NCBI GenBank assembly: GCA_038117265.1
Contig: JAYOFO010000121.1
Location: 1-5,352, forward strand
DNA from: JAYPUG01 sp038117265
GTDB lineage: Bacteria; Pseudomonadota; Alphaproteobacteria; UBA6615
DNA length: 5,352 nucleotides
Direction: 5' to 3'
Shown here: in pieces, positions 1-5,352 of the stretch
Layout of the letters: the number at the start of each line of letters is the position of its first letter
Numbering within the stretch: the first letter of the stretch is position 1
Translations under genes and position numbers: made by a program
The notes under the pieces: model-generated
Told to the model about the DNA's origin: nothing
The model's input: the letters and a program-made list of their open reading frames with translations, nothing else
Databases searched by the model: none

Positions 1-1656
1 ATGGCGCGCGACTTCTCGTGCTGCATCGTGACGGCAGACCACCAGCTCCTGACCGCGACCGAGAGCCTGCCGATCCATGTCCTGTCGGGGCCCGACATCA
101 TGGCGCGGTCTATGTGCGACTTTCACCCCGAGCTCGCGCGCGGCGACGCCTTCCTGCACAACTCGCCCTATCACGGCTGTTCGCACCCGGCCGACCACAC
201 GATCCTGGTGCCGGTGCTCGACGACGCGGGCGTCCACCGGTTCACGCTGCAGGCGAAGGCGCACCAGGCCGACATCGGCAATTCGATCCCGACCACCTAT
301 CACGCCCGCGCGCGCGACGTGTACGAGGAAGGCGCGCTGATCTTTCCCGCCGTGCGCATCCAGCGCGACTACACCAATATCGAGGACATCGTGCGGATGT
401 GCCGGCTGCGCATCCGGGTGCCGGATCAGTGGTGGGGCGACTACCTGGCGATGATCGGTGCGGCGCGGATCGGCGAGCGCGAGCTGATGACGCTCGGCCG
501 CGAGGTCGGCTGGGACCGGCTGGCGGAATTCGCCGAGAACTTCTTCGACTATTCCGAGGCGCGCATGATCGCGGCGCTGCGCGAGTTGCCCGCCGGTGCG
601 GCCGGCCACTCGAGCACCCACGACCCGATCCCCGGCACGCCGGAGGAGGGGGTGAAGATCAACGTCTCGGTGGCGCTCGACCCCGCGGCGGCGAAGGTGA
701 CGGTCGACCTGACCGACAATCCCGATGCGATGCCGTGCGGGCTCAACCTGTCGGAGGCGTGTTCGCGCACCGCCGCCATGGTCGGCGTGTTCAACTCGAT
801 CGACCACACCGTGCCCAAGAACGCCGGCGCCTTCCGGCGCATCGATGTGAATCTGCGCGAGGGCTGCGTCGTCGGCATCCCCAAGCATCCGACGAGCTGC
901 TCGGCGGCGACCACCAACGTCGCGGACCGGGTGTCGAACTCGGTGCAGGCCTCGATGGCCAAGATTTCCGAGACGGTGGGGCTGGCCGAATGCGGCGCGT
1001 CGAGCCCGCCGGCCGCCGCGGTGGTCTCGGGCACCAACCCCGAGACGGGACGCCCCTACGTCAACCAGGTCTTCCTGGGCCGCACTAACGGCGCGGCGAG
1101 CGCCCATGGCGACGCCTGGTGGACCATCGGTCATGTCGGCAATGGCGGCATGTGCTTCCTGGATTCGGTCGAGCTCGACGAGCTGCGCCTGCCGATCTAC
1201 GTGCATGCGCGCGGCTTCATACCCGACACCGAGGGGGCCGGGCGGAACTGCGGCGCGCCGCAGGGCTTCGCCGTCTTCGGGCCGCGCGCCGGCGCGATGT
1301 CGCTGGTCTACACCTCCGACGGCTCGATCAACGGGCCCAAGGGCGTGCGCGGTGGCATGGGTGCCGCGAATGCGGGCCAGGAGAAGCGCACTGCGGACGG
1401 CCGCGAGGAGGCGGTGCCGCGGGTCGGGCAGGTGACGCTGCAGGCCGGCGAGATGATGGTGTCGCGGTCGTGCGGCGGCGGCGGATTCGGACCGCCGGTC
1501 GAGCGCGATCCGATGCTGGTCGGCCGCCAGGTCGCGGAGGGCTTCCTGTCGCGCGAACGCGCGCGCGCGATCTATGCGGTCGCCGTCGCGGATGACGGCA
1601 CGGTGATCGAGGCCGAGACGGCGCGCCTGCGTGCCGCACAAGGAGGAGACGCATGA
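1..1656 (+). CDS. Hydantoinase B / acetone carboxylase alpha-type subunit (HyuB family), 5'-partial
   Basis: The 551 visible residues match the HyuB family: N-methylhydantoinase B, 5-oxoprolinase C-terminal half, acetone and acetophenone carboxylase subunits. These enzymes work with a HyuA-type ATP-binding subunit to open cyclic amides or to carboxylate ketones, in the cytoplasm. Landmarks are RDFSC near residue 3, NSPYHGCSHPAD (54-65, family form NDPYxGGTHLPD), AHQADIGN (87-94), DTEGAGRNCG (409-418) and the glycine-rich C-terminal CGGGGFGPP (491-499). H62, D65 and H88 are candidate metal ligands by analogy with the Mn site of acetone carboxylase alpha. Family members usually carry about 35-40 residues before RDFSC, so the ATG at base 1 is probably an internal methionine and the true start lies upstream. 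The stop overlaps the next start. No HyuA is visible; it is expected upstream. The family is secure, the substrate unknown. Confidence 0.9.
   Translation: MARDFSCCIVTADHQLLTATESLPIHVLSGPDIMARSMCDFHPELARGDAFLHNSPYHGCSHPADHTILVPVLDDAGVHRFTLQAKAHQADIGNSIPTTYHARARDVYEEGALIFPAVRIQRDYTNIEDIVRMCRLRIRVPDQWWGDYLAMIGAARIGERELMTLGREVGWDRLAEFAENFFDYSEARMIAALRELPAGAAGHSSTHDPIPGTPEEGVKINVSVALDPAAAKVTVDLTDNPDAMPCGLNLSEACSRTAAMVGVFNSIDHTVPKNAGAFRRIDVNLREGCVVGIPKHPTSCSAATTNVADRVSNSVQASMAKISETVGLAECGASSPPAAAVVSGTNPETGRPYVNQVFLGRTNGAASAHGDAWWTIGHVGNGGMCFLDSVELDELRLPIYVHARGFIPDTEGAGRNCGAPQGFAVFGPRAGAMSLVYTSDGSINGPKGVRGGMGAANAGQEKRTADGREEAVPRVGQVTLQAGEMMVSRSCGGGGFGPPVERDPMLVGRQVAEGFLSRERARAIYAVAVADDGTVIEAETARLRAAQGGDA
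1641..1646 (+). promoter_or_regulatory. Ribosome binding site AGGAGG for the serine hydrolase gene
   Basis: A perfect AGGAGG lies inside the last codons of the HyuB gene, 6 nt before the ATG at 1653. Together with the ATGA overlap of start and stop (1653-1656) it fixes the start and suggests that the two proteins are translationally coupled. Confidence 0.85.
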
Positions 1657-2810
1657 GCCGGGACGTACCGATCGGGGGTGTCTGCGATCCGAAGTTTTCC
1701 GCGGTGGAGGAGGCCTTTCGCCGCAACATGGCCGAGGGCGATCCCGAATGCGGCGAGGAGCTGGGCGCCTGCGTCGCGATCGTCATCGACGGCGAGCCGG
1801 TGGTCGATTTGTGGGGCGGCTACCGGGACGCCGCGCGGACGCGGCCGTGGGAGGCCGACACCATCACCTGCATGATGTCGGTGACCAAGGCGTGCGCGGG
1901 CCTCGCGCTGCTCAAGCTGGTCGACGACGGCCGGATCGAACTCGACGCGCCGGTCGGCAACTACTGGCCGGCCTTCGCCAGGAACGGCAAGGAGGCGATG
2001 ACCGTCCGCACCCTGGTCTCGCACCAGTCGGGCGTGATCTATGCCGACGGGGCGCCCGCGGGCTCGCTGTGGGACGTGGTGTCGGTCCAGAAGGCGCTCG
2101 AGGAGGCGACGCCGGAGTGGGAACCGGGCACCGGCGGGGCCTATCATTCCTTCACCTACGGCCCGCTGGTCGACGCGATGATCCGTCATGTCGACGGGCG
2201 CGACGTCGGTGACTTCTGGCGCGAGGAGATCGCCGACCGGGTCGGCATCGACTTCCACATTGGATTGATCGATGCGGAGGCCGCGCGGCGCGCCGAGTAT
2301 GTCCAGACGCCGGGCACGCCCTCGCGCGACGGCATCAAGGGCGAGGCGGAATCGCCGCTGACCCGGGCCTGGCGGCCGCTTCCGCGGGACGAGGACTTCA
2401 ACTCCGAAAACTGGATACGCAAGCCCTTCGGCTCGGCCAACGGCCACGGCAACGCCCGCGCCATCGCCACGCTCTACAGCGGGCTGGCGGGCGACGGCAC
2501 GATCGGCGGGGCGCGCATCGTCTCGCGCGAGTTGATCGCCGAGGCGATCGCCGAGCACTGGGACGACCTCGACCGGATGACCAACCGGCCGTTCCGCTTC
2601 GGTTGCGCGTTCATGCTGTCGTCGCCGCCCTTCTTCCCGTTCGGCGGACAGTGCGACAATTTCGGCCATGTCGGGATCGGCGGGGCCATCGGGTTCGGCG
2701 ACCCGCATCGCGGGCTCGGGTTCAGCTATTGCGGCAACCGGATGGCGCCGATCGCCGATACGGGGCCGTTCGCCACGCCATTGATCGACGCCATGTACGC
2801 GTCGCTTTGA
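1653..2810 (+). CDS. Serine hydrolase, beta-lactamase/EstB-type esterase fold
   Basis: A 385-residue protein of the class C beta-lactamase-like serine hydrolases (EstB-type esterases, carboxylesterases, some amidases). The nucleophile motif SVTK puts catalytic Ser at 76 and Lys at 79. The tyrosine motif is YHS (Y164) in a GAYHSFTYG context, and the third motif is HVGIGG (339-344), taking the place of KTG. The block SANGHGNARAIATLY (261-275) is also typical of this esterase branch. Length is normal for EstB relatives, with no truncation. There is no signal peptide or membrane segment, so it is cytoplasmic and unlikely to be an antibiotic-resistance beta-lactamase. Its ATG overlaps the HyuB stop by 4 nt and an SDR gene follows after 14 nt, so it probably cleaves an ester or amide in the same pathway. 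The fold and catalytic class are clear; the substrate cannot be read. Confidence 0.92.
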   Translation: MSRDVPIGGVCDPKFSAVEEAFRRNMAEGDPECGEELGACVAIVIDGEPVVDLWGGYRDAARTRPWEADTITCMMSVTKACAGLALLKLVDDGRIELDAPVGNYWPAFARNGKEAMTVRTLVSHQSGVIYADGAPAGSLWDVVSVQKALEEATPEWEPGTGGAYHSFTYGPLVDAMIRHVDGRDVGDFWREEIADRVGIDFHIGLIDAEAARRAEYVQTPGTPSRDGIKGEAESPLTRAWRPLPRDEDFNSENWIRKPFGSANGHGNARAIATLYSGLAGDGTIGGARIVSRELIAEAIAEHWDDLDRMTNRPFRFGCAFMLSSPPFFPFGGQCDNFGHVGIGGAIGFGDPHRGLGFSYCGNRMAPIADTGPFATPLIDAMYASL

Positions 2811-2814
2811 GTTC

Positions 2815-2819
2815 GGAGG
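2815..2819 (+). promoter_or_regulatory. Ribosome binding site GGAGG for the first SDR gene
   Basis: GGAGG sits in the 14-nt gap after the hydrolase stop, 5 nt before the ATG at 2825. It decides the start: the same frame is open back to an ATG at 2603, but that extension lies entirely over the hydrolase gene and has no SDR homology. Confidence 0.82.
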
Positions 2820-2824
2820 TTTCG

Positions 2825-3583
2825 ATGCGTTTCGAGGGAAAGGTCGCGTTGGTGACGGGCGGGTCGTCGGGAATCGGCGCGGAAATCTGCGTTCGGTTCG
2901 CCGAGGAGGGCGCACAGGTCGCCGTCGTCGCAAGCGCGTCGCCGGAAAAGGCGCAGGCGACAGTCGACCGCTGCCAGGGCCGTGCCAGGCCGTTCGTGTG
3001 CGACGTCGGCGACGTCGCAGCGGCGCGCCAGCTCGTTGCGGATGTCATCGCAGCGTTCGGACGGATCGACATGCTGGTCAATTCGGCCGGGGTGTTCTTT
3101 CCCACGCGCATCGGCGAGACCGACGAGGACATGTTCGACCGGATGATCGATGCCAACCTCAAGGGGGCCTTCTTCATGTGCGACGCGGTCGCCCAGCACA
3201 TGATCGAACGCGGCGGCGGGCGGATCGTCAACATGGGCTCGGGCGCCGGGATCGCGGGACGCTCGAACTACATCGTCTATTCGGCGGTGAAGGCGGGGGT
3301 GATCAACATGACCCGCTCGTTCGCCGCGGCGCTGGCCCCGCACGGGATCAACGTCAACTGCCTGGCGCCGGGCAACACCGCCACCTCGATGAACGAGAAT
3401 GTGCGCACCGAGCCCGCCTATGCCGAGATCTATGCGACCATCCAGGAGAAGACGCCGAGCCCGCGCGCCTTTGCCGATCCGCGCGAGATGGCGGGCGCGG
3501 TTCTGTTCCTCTGTTCCGAGGATGCCAACGCCGCGCACGGCACGCTGCTGGTCATGGACGAGGGCGTGTCGGCGGGATACTGA
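2825..3583 (+). CDS. Short-chain dehydrogenase/reductase, first of a tandem pair
   Basis: A 252-residue classical SDR, an NAD(P)-dependent oxidoreductase acting on alcohol or carbonyl groups. Visible motifs: cofactor-binding TGGSSGIG (11-18), CDV with D60 that contacts adenine, NSAG (86-89), N111, catalytic S139, and YSAVK with Y152 and K156, followed by PG (182-183). Length is typical. The end of the second beta strand reads VVASAS (34-39), with neither the Asp of NAD-preferring nor the Arg of NADP-preferring enzymes, so the cofactor is open; E. coli FabG has a comparable neutral loop. The protein is about 45% identical to the SDR encoded next to it, without gaps until near residue 235. It could be annotated as 3-oxoacyl-ACP reductase-like, but the operon has no fatty-acid genes, so a catabolic dehydrogenase is more likely. 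Confidence 0.93.
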   Translation: MRFEGKVALVTGGSSGIGAEICVRFAEEGAQVAVVASASPEKAQATVDRCQGRARPFVCDVGDVAAARQLVADVIAAFGRIDMLVNSAGVFFPTRIGETDEDMFDRMIDANLKGAFFMCDAVAQHMIERGGGRIVNMGSGAGIAGRSNYIVYSAVKAGVINMTRSFAAALAPHGINVNCLAPGNTATSMNENVRTEPAYAEIYATIQEKTPSPRAFADPREMAGAVLFLCSEDANAAHGTLLVMDEGVSAGY

Positions 3584-3595
3584 CGAACGCAAACC

Positions 3596-3603
3596 AGGGG
3601 AGA
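3596..3603 (+). promoter_or_regulatory. Ribosome binding site AGGGGAGA for the second SDR gene
   Basis: A purine-rich AGGGGAGA in the 27-nt gap between the two SDR genes, 7 nt before the ATG at 3611. It supports that start, which also places the glycine motif at the same residue number as in the first SDR. Confidence 0.7.
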
Positions 3604-3610
3604 CGGGGAC

Positions 3611-4384
3611 ATGGAACTGAGGAACAAGGTTGCGCTGATCATCGGCGGGTCGTCGGGCATCGGCGAAGCGATTGCGCGCAAGTTCGCGTCCGAGGGGGCG
3701 ACCTGTGCGGTCGTGGCCAGCGCGAACATCCGCAAGGCCAACAAGGTGGCCAAGGAGATCAAGCGCAAGTCGAAGGGCTATGTCTGCGACGTCACCAAGC
3801 CGGCACAGGTCAACGCGCTGGTCGAGAAGGTGCTCAAGAACCACGGCAAGATCGACATCCTGGTCAACTCGGCCGGTATCTTCGTGCCGACGCCGGCGGG
3901 CGAGACCAAGCTCGCCGACCTCAACCGCATGGTCGACATCAACCTGAAGGGCACGATGCACGCGATCAACGCGGTCGTGCCCCACATGAAGCAGCGCAAG
4001 CGCGGCAACATCATCAACATGGCGTCGGTCGCCGGCGTGCGCGCACTGCCGATGTACTCGGTCTACTGCGCCTCGAAGGCCGGCGTGGTGATGCTAACCC
4101 AGTGCATGGGCGTCGAACTCGCGCGCGATGGTATCCACGTCAATTCGATCTCGCCGGGCAACACCGAGAGCCCGATGAACGAGTATGTGCGCAACGATCC
4201 GGCGTTCGAGCCGATTCTCGACTTCATGGAGAAGCTGACGCCGTCGGGCCGCACCTACTCGCAACCCGAGGAGATGGCGAACATGGCGCTGTTCCTGGCC
4301 TCGCCCAAGACCGGAAACCCGATCTACGGTGCCAACTTCGTGATCGACGAGGGGTTTGCGGCAGGGGTGTTCGTCGCCGGCTAA
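3611..4384 (+). CDS. Short-chain dehydrogenase/reductase, second of a tandem pair, altered cofactor motif
   Basis: A 257-residue classical SDR colinear with its upstream neighbour, sharing VVASA (34-38), NSAG (86-89), NLKG (111-114), PGNT (182-185) and a MNExVR block (189-194). The catalytic set is complete: N111, S139, Y152, K156. The glycine motif reads IGGSSGIG (11-18), with Ile in place of the usual first Thr; the codon is an unambiguous ATC. The protein holds 19 lysines against 5 in the neighbour, 11 of them between residues 42 and 80, all in the coenzyme-binding half. It ends with five extra residues. It is probably an active NAD(P)-dependent alcohol dehydrogenase or ketoreductase with a different substrate from the first SDR, or the two form a mixed oligomer (inference). 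The next gene lies 45 nt downstream in the same reading frame. Confidence 0.92.
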   Translation: MELRNKVALIIGGSSGIGEAIARKFASEGATCAVVASANIRKANKVAKEIKRKSKGYVCDVTKPAQVNALVEKVLKNHGKIDILVNSAGIFVPTPAGETKLADLNRMVDINLKGTMHAINAVVPHMKQRKRGNIINMASVAGVRALPMYSVYCASKAGVVMLTQCMGVELARDGIHVNSISPGNTESPMNEYVRNDPAFEPILDFMEKLTPSGRTYSQPEEMANMALFLASPKTGNPIYGANFVIDEGFAAGVFVAG

Positions 4385-4407
4385 TGCACGCGGCGGCCGG
4401 TCAGCAA

Positions 4408-4412
4408 GAGGG
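4408..4412 (+). promoter_or_regulatory. Weak ribosome binding site GAGGG; start choice for the flavoprotein gene
   Basis: The 45-nt gap 4385-4429 holds GAGGG at 4408-4412, 17 nt before the ATG at 4430 but 11 nt before an in-frame GTG at 4424. A shorter AGG at 4419-4421 is 8 nt before the ATG. Either start is possible and they differ by only two residues. No promoter or terminator is visible in the gap. Confidence 0.4.
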
Positions 4413-4429
4413 TAAGCCAGGCAGTGCCC

Positions 4430-5352
4430 ATGTCCGGTGTTTCCAAGGCGCTGAACATCGAGGATTTGCGAAGGATGGCGGGCCGTCGCCTGCCCTCCTT
4501 CCTGTTCGACTATGTCGAGAACAGCCATGCCGACGGCGCGGGCGTCAGGCGCAACAGGACGGCCTTCGACAAGTACGAGATGGTCTCGCGTGCGCTCATG
4601 AAGGTCCTCCCGCCCGACACGCGCCGCACCGTGTTCGGCCGGCAATACGACCTGCCGTTCGGCATCTCCGCCGTCGGGGGCTTGGGCATTTTCCGCCCCG
4701 GCGCGGACCGGTTCCTCGCCGAGGTCGCGCGCGAGTTCAACATCCCGTTCATGCTCTCGGGCGTGTCCACGGAATCCATCGAAACGATCGCGCGCATCGC
4801 ACCCGAGCATGTCTGGTTCCAGCTGTATGCGACGCGGGACGCCGACCTGACCGCGCGGATCGTCGGCCAGGCGCGCGACGCGGGCTGCGAGGTGCTGGTG
4901 GTCTCGGTCGACTACCCGATCCAGAACCAGAGCGAGGTCCCGCAGCGCAGCGGCGTCACGCCGATCGGCGGGATCGACTGGGCGAAGCTGCCATCCATCT
5001 TCGGCGATCTCGTCGCCCATCCGCGCTGGCTGTGTGCCTATCTGGCGAGCGGCGGCATGCCGAAGATGGGGAGCTGGGTGACCTATGCACCGCCGGGCAG
5101 CACCGCGAAGCAGGTCGTGAAGTATTTCGCCGGCGTGTGGCCGCCGAACCTGGAGTGGCACGACCTCGCGCGCATCCGCGAGATGTGGAAGGACAAGCTG
5201 GTGGTCAAGGGGCTGATGGACCCCGAGGACATCGCGATGGCCTATGCCGTGGGCGCCGATGCCGTGTCGCTGTCGAACCACGGCGGCAACAAGCTCAACA
5301 TCGTGCCCGTGACCGTGGACTGCCTGGCTCCCGCGCGCGCCGCGGCCCCGGA
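4430..5352 (+). CDS. FMN-dependent alpha-hydroxy-acid dehydrogenase/oxidase family protein with altered substrate site, 3'-partial
   Basis: The reading frame is open to the window edge (307 full codons); relatives are about 360-400 residues, so the C-terminal part with the phosphate-binding end of the FMN barrel is missing. The family (L-lactate dehydrogenase LldD, glycolate oxidase, mandelate dehydrogenase, MftD) oxidises 2-hydroxy acids with FMN. Matching landmarks are FLFDYVE (24-30, Y28), a PFGISAVGGLG segment (76-86), QLY (131-133, Y133), SVD (159-161, D161), VVKG (258-261, K260) and SNHGG (282-286, catalytic H284). Two substrate-carboxylate arginines are replaced: the glycolate oxidase R164 position is S168 and the R257 position is N287 (SNHGGNKLN rather than SNHGGRQLD). 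MftD of the mycofactocin pathway also has Asn at the second position. The FMN fold is clear, but the substrate may not be an ordinary 2-hydroxy acid. The ATG at 4430 was chosen because homology begins close after it; GTG 4424 is the alternative. Confidence 0.88.
   Translation, partial: MSGVSKALNIEDLRRMAGRRLPSFLFDYVENSHADGAGVRRNRTAFDKYEMVSRALMKVLPPDTRRTVFGRQYDLPFGISAVGGLGIFRPGADRFLAEVAREFNIPFMLSGVSTESIETIARIAPEHVWFQLYATRDADLTARIVGQARDAGCEVLVVSVDYPIQNQSEVPQRSGVTPIGGIDWAKLPSIFGDLVAHPRWLCAYLASGGMPKMGSWVTYAPPGSTAKQVVKYFAGVWPPNLEWHDLARIREMWKDKLVVKGLMDPEDIAMAYAVGADAVSLSNHGGNKLNIVPVTVDCLAPARAAAP

Noticed and set aside
18..1088. Forward frame of 356 codons inside the HyuB gene
   Set aside because: Arg/Ala/Gly-rich out-of-frame translation; the HyuB frame carries all the family motifs.
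1556..1570. Alternating GC run (GCGCGCGCGCG type) considered as a repeat or Z-DNA site
   Set aside because: It encodes in-frame Arg/Ala residues within HyuB and is ordinary for this base composition.
2603..2824. N-terminal extension of the first SDR back to an ATG at 2603
   Set aside because: Lies wholly over the hydrolase gene, reads as Arg-rich shadow sequence, and the ATG at 2825 has a good ribosome site and starts at the normal SDR N-terminus.
1572..2933. Long antisense reading frame (453 codons) opposite the hydrolase gene
   Set aside because: Low-complexity Arg/Pro/Asp-rich translation with no recognisable motif, lying opposite a gene with a complete catalytic set. It is a typical high-GC shadow frame.
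2726..3985. Long antisense reading frame (419 codons) opposite both SDR genes
   Set aside because: Its repeating HVDHPR- and DVADVA-like patterns mirror the conserved SDR motifs on the other strand; no independent signal.
4382..4386. TAATG overlap after the second SDR, resembling a coupled start
   Set aside because: The ATG at 4384 is out of frame with the flavoprotein (46 nt before 4430) and its frame gives no recognisable protein.
4376..4401. Possible hairpin GCCGGC / GCCGGT after the second SDR, considered as a terminator
   Set aside because: Only about 6 pairs including a wobble, a loop of roughly 14 nt and no U-tract; chance pairing in GC-rich DNA.
4094..5281. Long antisense reading frame (395 codons) opposite the second SDR and the flavoprotein
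   Set aside because: Spans two real genes on the other strand, has composition typical of a shadow frame, and no ribosome site or family motif.

Overview
The window is a high-GC stretch (third codon positions are overwhelmingly G or C) carrying five tightly packed genes, all on the + strand. The first runs off the left edge and the last off the right edge. Compact spacing, strong AGGAGG-type ribosome sites, and the combination of catabolic enzyme families fit an environmental, metabolically versatile proteobacterium, most plausibly an alphaproteobacterium. That placement rests on general character only; no taxonomic marker gene is present.

Layout: (1) positions 1-1656, the C-terminal bulk of a hydantoinase B / acetone carboxylase alpha-type subunit (HyuB family), probably missing about 35-40 N-terminal residues. 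(2) 1653-2810, a cytoplasmic serine hydrolase of the beta-lactamase/EstB-esterase fold, whose start overlaps the previous stop as ATGA. (3) 2825-3583 and (4) 3611-4384, two adjacent classical short-chain dehydrogenases/reductases (SDRs), about 45% identical to each other by my manual count, so an old tandem duplication. (5) 4430 (or 4424) to beyond 5352, an FMN-dependent alpha-hydroxy-acid dehydrogenase/oxidase family protein that keeps the catalytic His and Lys but has lost both arginines that normally hold the substrate carboxylate.

Gaps between genes are -4, 14, 27 and 45 nt, so this is very probably one operon. No internal promoter or terminator is convincing. There is no RNA gene, mobile element or CRISPR array, and no gene-free stretch longer than 45 bases.

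How the genes may work together (inference): a HyuA/HyuB-type ATP-dependent enzyme, with HyuA presumably upstream and outside the window, would open a cyclic amide or carboxylate a ketone. The EstB-like hydrolase would cleave an ester or amide. The two SDRs and the flavoprotein would carry out successive alcohol/carbonyl oxidations. The substrate cannot be read from the sequence. The most unusual elements are the altered active site of the flavoprotein and the diverged SDR pair, whose second member has a changed cofactor motif and an excess of lysine.
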